NCBI RefSeq assembly: GCF_030815415.1 | Contig: NZ_JAUSWW010000001.1 | Location: 372,001 to 436,000, forward strand | Reading direction: 5' to 3' | From: Streptomyces canus | GTDB taxonomy: Bacteria; Actinomycetota; Actinomycetes; Streptomycetales; Streptomycetaceae | Length of the DNA stretch: 64,000 nucleotides | Shown here: in pieces, positions 1 through 8,328 of the stretch | How positions within the stretch are numbered: position 1 is the first letter of the stretch | Layout: every line of letters begins with the position of its first letter | Program-made: the position numbers and the translations under genes | The notes under the pieces: model-generated | The model's database searches: none | What the model was told of the DNA's origin: nothing | What the model saw: the letters and a program-made list of their open reading frames with translations, nothing else

Positions 1-164
1 ACCACGGCGATGAGGTAGGCGGCGGCGGACGGCGGTGACAGCGTGCTGCCGTCGTCCTGCACCACGCCGCCGAGCAGGCAGAGCGCGAACGCTGCCGCCG
101 TGACCGTTGCCTCCCGCCACCACGTGACGCGTGATCGCGGGCCACCGCCCCCCGTGTGCGTCAT
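1..164 (-). CDS. Membrane protein N-terminus, probable two-component sensor kinase (partial)
   Basis: Reading leftward from an ATG at 162-164, an open frame runs off the window edge after about 54 codons. It begins with a short Gly/Arg-rich cytoplasmic stretch (MTHTGGGGPRSRV) and then a hydrophobic segment (TVTAAAFALCLLGGV). After a short polar loop it enters a second hydrophobic segment. This resembles the N-terminal membrane part of actinobacterial sensor histidine kinases, which often sit directly downstream of drug-exporter genes. No kinase motif is in view, so the assignment rests on topology and neighbourhood. It starts only 9 bp after the MMPL stop codon, so the two are probably cotranscribed. 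Confidence 0.45.
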   Translation of the reverse strand, partial: MTHTGGGGPRSRVTWWREATVTAAAFALCLLGGVVQDDGSTLSPPSAAAYLIAV

Positions 165-173
165 GGTCGCGGC

Positions 174-2420
174 TCAGTGCTGCTGCCGGCCGACGGGGAG
201 CCGCCGCACCGCCGCGTCCGGGTCGGCGGGGGCCGGGACATGCCTGCTCAGTTTCTCGCCCTCGATATCCACATTCGGCAGCACACGGTTCAGGATACGA
301 GGCAGCCACCAGGCCCGGTGGCCGAGCAGTGCCAGGACCGCGGGCACGATCGCCATCCGGACCACAAAGGCGTCGAAGGCGACGGCGGCGGCCAGCCCGA
401 CGCCCATCGTCTGGATGGTCGGGCTGCTCATCCCTACGAATCCGGCGAAGACGCTGATCATGATGATCGCCGCCGCGGCCACCACCCGTCCGCTGTGCCG
501 GAACCCGCTGACGACCGCCTCGCCGGGGGACGCGCCATGGACGTAGGCCTCCCGCATCCGGGCGAGGAGGAAGACCTCGTAGTCCATGGCGAGTCCGAAG
601 ACTATGCCGATGATGAGAATCGGCATCAGCGACATGACCGGTCCGGTCTGCTCGATGCCGAGCAGGCCTGCCGCCCAGCCCCATTGGAAGACCGCGACGA
701 GCACGCCGAAGGCGGCACCCACCGACAGCAGGAAGCCGAGCGCGGCCTTGACCGGGACCAGCACCGAGCGGAAGACCACCGTCAGCAGGAGCACCGCCAG
801 TCCGATGACCACGGCCAGATAGGGGATGAGGGCGTCGGACATGGCTTCGGAGATGTCGATGTTCATCGCGGTGGTGCCGGTCACCAGGACGGCGGCGCCG
901 GTGTCGGCGTCGACGTCGGAGACCGCGCCCCGGATCGCGTGCACCAGGTCCTTGGTCTCGCCACTGTTGGGCGCGGTCCGCGGTACGGCGGTGAGGACGG
1001 CCGTGTCCTTGGTCCGGTTGAGAACGGGCTCACCGACCGACGCGACCCCGTCCACTCCCCGTACGGTCTCGACGATCCGGTCCGTGGTGGCCCGGGCGTC
1101 GGCGGAGTCCGGCATGTCCACGACGACGGTCAACGGGCCGTTGAAGCCGGGGCCGAAGCCCTCCGACAGCAGGTCGTAGGCGCGGCGCTGGGTGGTCTCC
1201 ACCGACTTGGACTCGTCTCCGGGCAGCCCGAGTTCGAGGCTCAGCGCCGGCAGGGCGACGGTCCCGAGACCGAGTACGCAGGTCACCAGCACGGCCGCCG
1301 GCCGGCGCAGCACGAACCGTGCCCAGCGGCTGCCGAGCCCGGGCCGGCCGGCCGCGGTGGGCACCCGGTGCGGGTGCTCGTTCTCCGGCCGGCCGGCCTT
1401 GCGGACGGCTCGGGACAGGACCCGCCGGCCGAAGAAGCCGAACAGCGCGGGGACCAGGGTCAGCGCGACGAGTACGGCAAGGGCCACGGCGCCCGCACCG
1501 CCCATGCCCATCTTGGTGAGTTCGGGGATGCCGACGACCCCCAGCCCGACCAGGGCGATGAAGACGGTCGCGCCGGCGAAGACGACGGCGGATCCGGCCG
1601 TGCCCACCGCCCGGCCCGCGGCCTCCTCCGGCTCGCGGCCCTGGGCGCGCTCGTCGCGGAAGCGGGAGGTGATGAAGAGGGCGTAGTCGATACCGACCGC
1701 CAGCCCCAGCATCAGCGCCAGGATGGCGACGGTGGACGTCAGGCCCAGCGGAACCGCCAGCGCGGAAACCAGGCCGAAGGCTATGGCCACGCCCACGAAG
1801 GCGGTCAGCAGCGACAGTCCGGCTGCGACCAGCGACCCGAGGGCGAGGACAAGGACCACCGCCGCCACCGCCACGCCGATGAGCTCGGTCGTACCGCCCA
1901 GTTCCTCTTCCGCGTCCAGGGCCGAGCCGCCGATCTCCACGGTCAGCCCCGCGTCCCGCGCCTGGCTCGCGGCGTTCTCCAAGGCGCTCTTCGTCGCCCC
2001 GGTCAGGTCGACGGCCTCGGCGGTGTAGGTGACCGTGGAGTAGGCGATGGTGCCGTCCTCGCTGACAGCGCCGGTGTCGTACGGGTCGGTCGTCGACGCG
2101 ACCTGATCGCCCCCGTCCAGGGAGCCGAGCGTGTCTTCGACGGCCGCCTTGTGCTCTCTGGCCGTCACCCGCTGCCCGTCCGGGGCCTGGAACACCAAAC
2201 GGGCCTCGGCGCCCTGGGAGTTGCTCTGCGGGAAGCGCTCGTCCAGCAGGTCGAACGCCTTCTGCGACTCGGTGCCGGGCATGGAGAGGTCCTCTTCCTC
2301 CCCTGCCGGCGCCACGGCGGCGCCGACCACGGCCAGCACCAGGGCACCCAGCCACAGACCGCCCACAAGCCGGCGCTGCCGGAAGGCCCACCGTCCGATC
2401 CGGTAAAGAAACGTCGCCAC
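174..2420 (-). CDS. MMPL family transporter (RND superfamily)
   Basis: The 748-residue protein has the usual size and duplicated layout of MMPL exporters. A transmembrane helix near residue 20 is followed by an extracytoplasmic domain, a helix bundle, a second extracytoplasmic domain and a second bundle. Both bundles carry the family Asp-Tyr pair: GIDYALF in the first and AMDYEVF in the second. These residues relay protons in characterised MmpL proteins. Such proteins export lipids, siderophores or hydrophobic drugs across the cytoplasmic membrane using the proton gradient. The substrate cannot be told from sequence. It probably shares an operon with the partial gene at 1-164. The MerR gene upstream faces the same way but is separated by about 200 bp. 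Confidence 0.9.
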   Translation of the reverse strand: MATFLYRIGRWAFRQRRLVGGLWLGALVLAVVGAAVAPAGEEEDLSMPGTESQKAFDLLDERFPQSNSQGAEARLVFQAPDGQRVTAREHKAAVEDTLGSLDGGDQVASTTDPYDTGAVSEDGTIAYSTVTYTAEAVDLTGATKSALENAASQARDAGLTVEIGGSALDAEEELGGTTELIGVAVAAVVLVLALGSLVAAGLSLLTAFVGVAIAFGLVSALAVPLGLTSTVAILALMLGLAVGIDYALFITSRFRDERAQGREPEEAAGRAVGTAGSAVVFAGATVFIALVGLGVVGIPELTKMGMGGAGAVALAVLVALTLVPALFGFFGRRVLSRAVRKAGRPENEHPHRVPTAAGRPGLGSRWARFVLRRPAAVLVTCVLGLGTVALPALSLELGLPGDESKSVETTQRRAYDLLSEGFGPGFNGPLTVVVDMPDSADARATTDRIVETVRGVDGVASVGEPVLNRTKDTAVLTAVPRTAPNSGETKDLVHAIRGAVSDVDADTGAAVLVTGTTAMNIDISEAMSDALIPYLAVVIGLAVLLLTVVFRSVLVPVKAALGFLLSVGAAFGVLVAVFQWGWAAGLLGIEQTGPVMSLMPILIIGIVFGLAMDYEVFLLARMREAYVHGASPGEAVVSGFRHSGRVVAAAAIIMISVFAGFVGMSSPTIQTMGVGLAAAVAFDAFVVRMAIVPAVLALLGHRAWWLPRILNRVLPNVDIEGEKLSRHVPAPADPDAAVRRLPVGRQQH

Positions 2421-2623
2421 CTTTGATCACTCCAGACGCCGTAAGGCAAGGGGGAACGCGTGAGATTCACGCGCCACCCACACTTCCCTCCGGCGCCCTG
2501 CCGGGCATCGTCCTCCTCCGCCGTCCTCCCCTGGTGCATCCGGACCAGGCACTCACGTGTCCTGGTGCGTACGCACTACGGGCCGGTCAGGGGCCGGGCA
2601 TGGCTTGATTCTGGAATTCGATG

Positions 2624-3532
2624 TCAGGTCTGATCCGCGGCGCGCAGGGCCCGCGCCAGCCATTCCAGCTCCTCGGTCGCGTCGGGCGACGAATTCTGCC
2701 CGCGCACACGGGCGACGAGCCTGCGGTAGTGCTCCGCTCCTGCCTCGATTCCGGCCTCCAGACTGCGCAGTACGGCGGCCCGATCGGTGTCACCGAACAG
2801 TTCGGACAGCACTTCGGCCGCGGCCGGCCCCTCGGGAGGGATCCCGCCTTTTCTGACCTCCGCGACGGTCTGCACGATCTCCCTGGCCCACCAGATGGAC
2901 GCCCCGGCGGGACGACCCTGCCCCGGTACGGGCGTGTTGAGCTCCATCCATGTGCGCAACCGGGCGCGGAACCCGTGGTCCCGCACCAATTCGGCCAGTT
3001 CGATCCAGGCATCGACCTGCTCGGGTGTGGGATCGTCGGGGAGTTCGATGCTGAAGGTACGCATGCGGTCGCGCAGGCCCGGGTCGTCGAGGCCGCCGAA
3101 TACCTCCTCCTTGAACTCGTCGATGATCTGCTCACGTTCGGCGGCGGAAAGCCGCGCCAACCGGTTCATCAGTGCTGTCTCCTCAACGGTCGAACCCCGT
3201 TTCGCCACGGTGGACAGGACGGCCCGGCTCACCTTGAGGGAGCGGATCTGCGCGTCGAGCGCGGCCACATGCGCGTCGGCGACCTCGGCGACCGTGGTGC
3301 GGCCGCTCAGGACGCGGCACACGTCGTCGAGTCCAAGGCCCAACTCCCGCAGAGTGCGGACCAGTTCGACGCGGGCCACGGACTCGGCGTCGTACAGCCG
3401 GTAGCCGCCCGCGGAGCGGCCCACAGGCGGCACCGCTCCCTCGTCCGACCAGAAGCGCAGGGTGCCCACCGACAGTCCGGTGCGGTGCGCGAGCCGGCCA
3501 ATGGTGAGCACGTCGGGGCGTTCGTCGTCCAT
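2624..3532 (-). CDS. MerR family transcriptional regulator
   Basis: This 302-residue protein starts with a winged helix-turn-helix of MerR type (residues 10-75). It shows the family signature TIGRLAHRTGLSVGTLRFWSD followed by GYRLYD. A helical linker (residues 75-130) corresponds to the MerR dimerisation coiled coil. The remaining ~170 residues form a helical ligand-sensing domain without the Cys pattern of metal sensors, so a small-molecule or drug ligand is more likely. It is transcribed toward the MMPL transporter about 200 bp away and could control it, but no spaced operator is obvious. Start at ATG 3532; the first residues MDDERPDV precede the conserved domain at the expected distance. 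Confidence 0.85.
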   Translation of the reverse strand: MDDERPDVLTIGRLAHRTGLSVGTLRFWSDEGAVPPVGRSAGGYRLYDAESVARVELVRTLRELGLGLDDVCRVLSGRTTVAEVADAHVAALDAQIRSLKVSRAVLSTVAKRGSTVEETALMNRLARLSAAEREQIIDEFKEEVFGGLDDPGLRDRMRTFSIELPDDPTPEQVDAWIELAELVRDHGFRARLRTWMELNTPVPGQGRPAGASIWWAREIVQTVAEVRKGGIPPEGPAAAEVLSELFGDTDRAAVLRSLEAGIEAGAEHYRRLVARVRGQNSSPDATEELEWLARALRAADQT

Positions 3533-3686
3533 GCGTCAGATCCTGAACCCTCCGGCGGGTAGAGACTCAAGCGCCTCAGTGCGAGGGCGGCCGTCGGGGG
3601 TGCGAAGGCGGCAGGGAGACGCGGGCCGTGGCCGGTCCCCCGTCCCGGCCACGGCCCCGCTGGTGTGGTGGTTGGCCATCGGCGGA

Positions 3687-3836
3687 TCAGCAGCAGCCGC
3701 CCGCGACGGACGGCTCCTGCGCGCCGACTTCTACGGCCGCGTCGGCCGGACCGGTGGTGCAGCAGGTGCTGCCCTCGCGTGGACCGAGGGATTTCGAGTC
3801 GTGGTGGCGGGCGTACGCGCCGGCGACGGTGGAGGG
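3687..3836 (-). other. Cys-rich open frame continuing past the methyltransferase stop
   Basis: Immediately after the TGA of the methyltransferase (3837-3839) the same frame stays open for 49 codons, ending at TGA 3687-3689. The stretch has no ATG, GTG, TTG or CTG codon, so it cannot start independently in this frame. It contains a CC pair mid-way (GSTCCTTG) and ends in GGCC. This could be decayed sequence, a frameshifted small gene, or a C-terminal extension reached only by stop-codon readthrough. No SECIS-like structure was identified. It fills most of the otherwise empty 300-bp gap between the methyltransferase and merR. Confidence 0.3.
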
Positions 3837-4637
3837 TCAGTGACCGGCGCCAGTCTTGACCGCTTTCGTGGCGAAGTAGCCGGAGAGCCAGCCAGCGGTG
3901 GCCTCCGAGTGGTGCGGCGCCTCGGCGAAGCCGGTGATGGCGAAGCCCGCCGCGATCTGCCCTCCGAGCTGCTCGGTGAGCGTGTGGCTGTACTCCACCG
4001 GCGCGTCGAGGCCCCACAACCGTTCCCGCTCGGCGGGCTCCAGGTGAGAGAGGTCGCTGTAAGGCAGGCGGTGACGCACCACCAGCTTGCCGCGCGCCTC
4101 CAACGACTCGGCGTCGAAGAGGTAGACGTCCGGGTTGAGGAAGCCGGACAACAGCGTCCCCCCGGGGCGCAGCACGCGGTGGCACTCGCGCCAGACCGGC
4201 GCCAGCTCCGGGATGAACAGGTTGGAGACCGGGTGGACGACAAGGTCGAACGAGGCGTCCGGGAACGGGCTCAGGTCCCGCGCGTCGCCAAGCACGGTGC
4301 GCAAGTCGAGCCCCTCCCGCGCCGCGACCATCTCGTCCTGCGCCAGCTGGCGGGGCGAGTTGTCGAAGACGGTCACCCGCGCGCCCGCCGCGGCCAGCAC
4401 TGGACCCTGCTGCCCGCCGCCGGAGGCGAGGCAGAGCACGTCGCGACCGGCGATCTGCGGCGGGAACCAGGCCGGGTCGACCGGCTCGTATCCGATCAGG
4501 ACGATGGACCACTGGCCGGCCCGCGCCTTCGCGATCACCTCCGGGCCGACAGGGCGAGACCACTCGTTGCCCTCCTCCACCTCGCGGTCCCAGGCGAGGC
4601 GGTTGTGCGCGACGGGGTCGAGGGGAGGCTGACTCAT
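3837..4637 (-). CDS. Class I SAM-dependent methyltransferase
   Basis: The 266-residue protein carries the class I methyltransferase core. Motif I appears as VLCLASGGGQQGPVLAAAG near residue 70, followed by the acidic loop VFDNSP. The motif II region is GDARDLSPFPDASFDLVV and the post-motif is VLRPGGTLL. These form the Rossmann-like SAM pocket. The N-terminal HNRLAWDREVEEGNEWSRPV resembles SAM enzymes annotated generically as small-molecule methyltransferases, so the acceptor is unknown. The start at ATG 4637 is just upstream of the conserved block. The gene is monocistronic as far as can be seen. A cysteine-rich frame continues past its stop codon and is described separately. Confidence 0.85.
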   Translation of the reverse strand: MSQPPLDPVAHNRLAWDREVEEGNEWSRPVGPEVIAKARAGQWSIVLIGYEPVDPAWFPPQIAGRDVLCLASGGGQQGPVLAAAGARVTVFDNSPRQLAQDEMVAAREGLDLRTVLGDARDLSPFPDASFDLVVHPVSNLFIPELAPVWRECHRVLRPGGTLLSGFLNPDVYLFDAESLEARGKLVVRHRLPYSDLSHLEPAERERLWGLDAPVEYSHTLTEQLGGQIAAGFAITGFAEAPHHSEATAGWLSGYFATKAVKTGAGH

Positions 4638-4942
4638 ACGCCGTAGCCTAGTTGTTTGAGGCTAGGACATCGGTGACGCCTTCCTGCGGCCGAACGGCCG
4701 GTGGCGCTGGCCTCCAGCTGAGCCGCGGGGTCAGTGGTTGTTGTAGTGGATGTTCCAGACGCCGAGGGCTTCGCGGCGTTGGTCTTCGGATGGTGAGCAA
4801 CATCGGCTGGTGCGAGCAGGTCCAGCTCGTATCCGGGGCCAACCACTCCTTAACTCCTTAACGGCCGGGGTTACGGGGATGCGGAGTGAAGTGCCGCCTC
4901 GGCAGGCGCGTCTGCCTTCTGGGGCGTCTAGGCTCTGCTGCC
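4638..4942. other. Intergenic segment, possible transposase scrap
   Basis: No convincing gene. On the minus strand around 4735-4800 one frame reads RREALGVWNIHYNNH. This resembles the conserved WxxHYN stretch near the C-terminus of IS3/IS481-type integrases, but it is short and has no supporting flanks. The right end (about 4930-4942) probably carries the promoter of the next gene. Confidence 0.2.
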
Positions 4943-5785
4943 GTGGCGGAATCGATCAGTGGCTCTGCAGCAGGGGTTGTCCTTGCATACGGCCGTACCC
5001 GGATATGGGTGGAGCAAGGTGTCCTGCACTGTAGGCGGGGACGTAGAACCATCATTGTTCCGGGGACGCAGATCCGCCGAGTCGAGGTTGCGGGGAAGTC
5101 GCTGCAGGTGGTCCTCTTCGAGGACGAGCAGGTCGACAGGACGATAGGGGTTCGGTATCGCAACGAAGTGGTGATCGCCGCGCTCGGTGCCGAGATTGAG
5201 GCGATCATCGGCGACACGGGCTCGTCGGGTGTCCGACTGCCAGTACAGCGGGAGTCGGTACGGGTGTGGCCCTTGCGTGTGTTGGCTGACCTGCATCATC
5301 AGCTACGGCATGGCAGTCCGCGGTGGCGGCGTGCTCTCTTGTACGCGGGCCTGGGGCTTCCCTTGGCCGTGGGGCTTCCGGTGGACCGCCTTCTGGGGTT
5401 CTTCGCCTGGCTGTTGTTGCCGCTGAGCGTCGTGTTGCTGCGCATGTGGATAGGCATGGCCGAGTTGAACACGCGATGGGTGATATGGCGGCGAGGTATC
5501 ACCGTGAGGGCGAGGTTCGAATCCGACCATGCCAACGAGGGCATCAGTCACATCGTCCACTTCCGCACGCTCGACGGCCAGGAGGTCACGGCGCACCCTG
5601 CACTGCGAGGACGCCGGGACGAGATTCGCTACGACCCCGAGGACCCCTCACATGTGCTTGCGCCGACCCGCGTAGCCTGGCTGGGAATCGCCGTGGCCGC
5701 GTTCATGATCACCGGTATCTGGGGCGTCGCCTTCGGCATCCCGGCAGCTCTCTGGGTGATCAAGATGCTGTTGCTACTGTTCTAG
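4943..5785 (+). CDS. Putative membrane protein of unknown function
   Basis: A 280-residue protein with a soluble N-terminal domain (about residues 1-115) rich in beta-strand-like residues. Two adjacent transmembrane helices follow (LLYAGLGLPLAVGLPV and LLGFFAWLLLPLSVVLLRMWIGMA). Then comes a soluble domain like the DUF3592 type (GITVRARF...HIVHFRTLDGQEVTAHP...RYDPEDPSHV) and two C-terminal helices. The frame is open from an ATG at 4886. I prefer GTG at 4943 because a TAGGCT -10-like box lies just upstream, the usual layout of a leaderless Streptomyces transcript. The function is unknown. Confidence 0.65.
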   Translation: MAESISGSAAGVVLAYGRTRIWVEQGVLHCRRGRRTIIVPGTQIRRVEVAGKSLQVVLFEDEQVDRTIGVRYRNEVVIAALGAEIEAIIGDTGSSGVRLPVQRESVRVWPLRVLADLHHQLRHGSPRWRRALLYAGLGLPLAVGLPVDRLLGFFAWLLLPLSVVLLRMWIGMAELNTRWVIWRRGITVRARFESDHANEGISHIVHFRTLDGQEVTAHPALRGRRDEIRYDPEDPSHVLAPTRVAWLGIAVAAFMITGIWGVAFGIPAALWVIKMLLLLF

Positions 5786-5966
5786 GAGATCTTTCAGGGC
5801 TGAGGCCAGGGCAGTTGGAGGCCGAATCCGGCCCTGGCGACGAGACCTCCGAAGAGCCGGAACTGCCCCGACGACGCCGCGAGGCGACCGGCCTGCGGCG
5901 GTCATGCGTAGATTTCCCCGTATCCATGCACACATGATCGCAGGATGGCACGGAAGCCGGTGTACC

Positions 5967-6441
5967 TCAGCTCTCCCGCCGATGCCCCAGCAGGCGGGCT
6001 TGTTCCTTCTTCAGCACGGAGAATCCCTGACGCGCGTAGGCGGCGAGCTCCTCGCTGGGGAACGACACCACCGAGAGGTGCTGGTCGTGGTTTCCCTGCA
6101 CCCACCGGGCAGCTGTGATCTCGTAGCCCGCCACATGCGCGCACAGCTGGAGCAGGAGTGGCGGCATCGCTGGTTCGCGCAACAGGTCCGCGTGCTTGAT
6201 GACCAGGTCGCGCATGGCCTGGATGTTCGGCAGAAAAGACGGTAGTCACCCACAGCCGCCACTCGGTGAGCTCTTCTGGAGTGGGCGGGGTCTCATGAAC
6301 GAACGGTGACGTTCCGCCCGGGCGAGCGTGACGTTCCAGGAACACGCCGAACGCGCGGCTGTTGGCTTCCGTGCCCTCGGCATGCACTGGTGGGGCTGGC
6401 CAGTCCACGTACTCAAGACGCCGCGCCCGGGGCTGGCCCAC
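5967..6441 (-). pseudogene. Conserved hypothetical gene with a 1-nt frameshift
   Basis: Two minus-strand frames look like halves of one protein. The upstream half (from about 6441) ends in a coherent stretch, TPEELTEWRLWVTTVF. The downstream half continues in another frame as LPNIQAMRDLVIKHADLL and runs to LLGHRRES at 5967. The switch falls at a run of four A (6234-6237, T on the coding strand). Removing one base there joins the halves smoothly into a protein of about 158 residues. I do not recognise the family. Either the gene is recently inactivated or this is a sequencing error. Confidence 0.55.
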
Positions 6442-6617
6442 CCTGTGGTCTCCTGGCGTGAGCCCAAGCCGCCGCTCCCGCGGGTCCGAACCTGCGCATC
6501 CGTCTGCGTCGTGGACCGGCCGTCCCGCCCACTGCCCAGCTCTCCCTGCCAGGTGAGAAGCGAGCCGAGAAGCGAGCCGTTGCTGCAGGCCGCGCTATGC
6601 CGACTCCCTCAAGCCCG

Positions 6618-7106
6618 CTAACGCGGCTGCGCGTAGGACTGCTGGTCGCCCGCTTGCTCCAAGGCGGCCTCGTAGGCGTGCAGGGCGGTGATGACGGTGG
6701 CGCGTTCCGCGGGGTCGAGACCGCGCATGACGCGTTCCCAGGCAGAGGCGCTGCCAGCAAGCCATTCGCTGATTGGTGCGGCGTAGGCGGGGGTGATGGC
6801 GATGATGCGGCGGCGGCGGTCGGCGGGGTCGGCGCTGCGCTGCAGGACGCCCGGCCGTGACAGCTCGCTGACCATGAGGCTGACGGTCGTCGGGGCCACC
6901 TCCAGCCGAGCGGCCAGCTCGTTGATGCTGGTGGGGCCGTCGTACTCCAGGTGTGCCAGCAACGCGAGGTGTCGCGGTGCCAGGTCCAGACCCTGGAGCG
7001 CCGGAGGTATGGGCAGACGCTTGGCACGGCCCACGAGCCGTGGCATGAGCAACAGCAGGGTACGGACGGCCTCATTGACGGCTGGACCGTCCGATTCCGT
7101 GGACAT
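6618..7106 (-). CDS. MarR family transcriptional regulator
   Basis: A 162-residue MarR-type repressor. The winged helix-turn-helix spans about residues 45-110. It includes LALLAHLEYDGPTSINELAARLEVAPTTVSLMVSEL and the wing DPADRRRRIIAIT, the DxR signature of the family. Flanking helices form the dimer interface. The frame is open further upstream, but the ATG at 7106 (MSTESDGPAV) places the domain at the normal distance and leaves the divergent promoter free. It is transcribed away from the tautomerase gene, and two small palindromes between them are likely operators. This suggests repression of both genes, relieved by a ligand related to the tautomerase substrate. Confidence 0.85.
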   Translation of the reverse strand: MSTESDGPAVNEAVRTLLLLMPRLVGRAKRLPIPPALQGLDLAPRHLALLAHLEYDGPTSINELAARLEVAPTTVSLMVSELSRPGVLQRSADPADRRRRIIAITPAYAAPISEWLAGSASAWERVMRGLDPAERATVITALHAYEAALEQAGDQQSYAQPR

Positions 7107-7125
7107 CAGCGACCTCTTCCAGATA

Positions 7126-7155
7126 CCTTTAAAAACAAAGGCTTTGGATTCAAAG
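7126..7155. promoter_or_regulatory. Paired palindromes in the marR-tautomerase divergent promoter
   Basis: Two adjacent inverted repeats lie between the divergent starts: CCTTT-N6-AAAGG at 7126-7141 and CTTTG-N4-CAAAG at 7142-7155. They share the AAAG/CTTT half-site and are far more AT-rich than their surroundings. Tandem palindromes in a marR intergenic region are typical MarR operators. This is inference; no binding data are implied. Confidence 0.55.
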
Positions 7156-7170
7156 GGAACGAGGTCCACT

Positions 7171-7551
7171 ATGCCGCATCTGACCGTCCACCTTCCAGAG
7201 AACAGGCTGACCGGCAACGAACCCATGCTTATCGCCGCACTGACCGACGCGATCGTCGACGTCTATGGCGAATGGGCCCGCGACCTCGTAAGCGTCCGCT
7301 TGGCCGGAGTCCCCGCAGGCCGTTTCGCGCAGGGCGGCAAGGCCGTGGACACAAACGCCTCGGTGATCCTGGGCGTCCGCGCCGGCGTCTTCGACCGCCC
7401 CGATGCCGCCCAGATCACCGCGCGCCTCGGCACCGCGCTCACCGAGGCGATCACGCGCGTCGTCGGCGATGCCCTCCGCACCGGCACCATGGTCGAACTC
7501 GTGGCGTCACCGCCAGAACGAACCTTCCTCGGCGGCGTCCTCACCGCGTGA
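7171..7551 (+). CDS. Tautomerase-superfamily protein (4-oxalocrotonate tautomerase-like)
   Basis: A 126-residue protein whose initiator Met is followed directly by Pro (MPHLTVHLPE). This provides the N-terminal proline that acts as general base in the tautomerase superfamily. The length matches double-length or MIF-like subgroups rather than the ~62-residue 4-OT. The substrate is unknown; relatives tautomerise enol acids or dehalogenate small acids. The ATG at 7171 is set by the requirement for Pro-2. It is divergent from marR, with putative operators between, so it is probably induced by the regulator's ligand. Confidence 0.75.
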   Translation: MPHLTVHLPENRLTGNEPMLIAALTDAIVDVYGEWARDLVSVRLAGVPAGRFAQGGKAVDTNASVILGVRAGVFDRPDAAQITARLGTALTEAITRVVGDALRTGTMVELVASPPERTFLGGVLTA

Positions 7552-7839
7552 CCCCATCCGGGCCCACCTTGGGACGGCTACCGCGCGCTGGCCGGCCGGT
7601 GGGGCCATCTCCTTCAGCCGCTCGCGCTCGGCGGCAGTCTGCAGCACGGGGCGGGCGCAGGGTATGCGCATGGCAGGAGGAACGGCGAATCTCGCGAAGT
7701 GGATCACTGACGGTTGCGCGGCCTGCCGCGCTGTAGAGGACTCGCCGGCTCGCCCAACGATGCCCTGGACCGCGCCCGCCGGCACCGCGCCGGGCCGGGC
7801 CTGCGGCCCGAGTCGCGTGCTGGTGCAGGCGACAGGCGC

Positions 7840-8328
7840 TCAGGCGTCCCCGGCCGACTGCTTTCCCTGCGGCTCATCCTGCTCGGCCAGCAGCGCGTCG
7901 AGGACGTTCAGGGCGCGCCAGGTCCGGGTCATCCCGAACGTCGCGGTGGCGCGGACGGCGGCGCGGACCTCGGCGGGCGTCACCCCCGCACCCAGTGCGC
8001 GGCCGACGTGGGCGCGGAAGCTCTCCTGGAGGGTCTGGTAGAGGACGTCCACCGTCATCGTCGCGAACGCCCGCTCGCGGACGCTGATCCGGGACATGCC
8101 GGCGCGCATCCGCGACTGCAGGTCCATGTAGTCGGCGAAGCCCGGGTCGAGAGCACGCACCTCAGCGCGCATCGCCGGGGGGGATGGGGCTGCCCGTGCC
8201 CTCCGCGTTCACCTGGTGGCCCTGGCTGGCCGGCCCGGGCAGGCCGTGCTTGCGCTCGATCTCAGCCAGTCGCTCCAAGGCGGCCAGCGCCGCCGGGCGT
8301 ACACGACACCAAGATCGAGAACGACCTA
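7840..8328 (-). pseudogene. Carboxymuconolactone decarboxylase-like gene, broken
   Basis: The C-terminal ~110 residues (MRAEVRALDPGFADYMDLQSR... to EDEPQGK-like end) have the helical look of a CMD/AhpD family protein. It lacks an obvious CxxC redox pair, so it is more like a gamma-carboxymuconolactone decarboxylase. Upstream coding sequence (ERLAEIERKHGLPGPASQG) is in a different frame. The shift lies at a run of seven G at 8177-8183; removing one joins ...SPIPPAMRAEV. The 5' end is cut off by the IS630 element inserted at 8329. The gene therefore has two lesions and is unlikely to be functional. Confidence 0.6.

Noticed and set aside
156..2426. Long plus-strand open frame antisense to the MMPL gene
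   Set aside because: Composition is His/Gly/Asp-rich and repetitive, as expected for the shadow of a high-GC gene; the minus-strand frame has clear MMPL motifs.
3837..3839. TGA as a selenocysteine codon in the methyltransferase
   Set aside because: No SECIS-like hairpin was recognised and no known selenoprotein family fits; left only as an open readthrough question.
4735..4800. IS3/IS481 transposase fragment
   Set aside because: Only one short WNIHYNNH-like match; too little to call.
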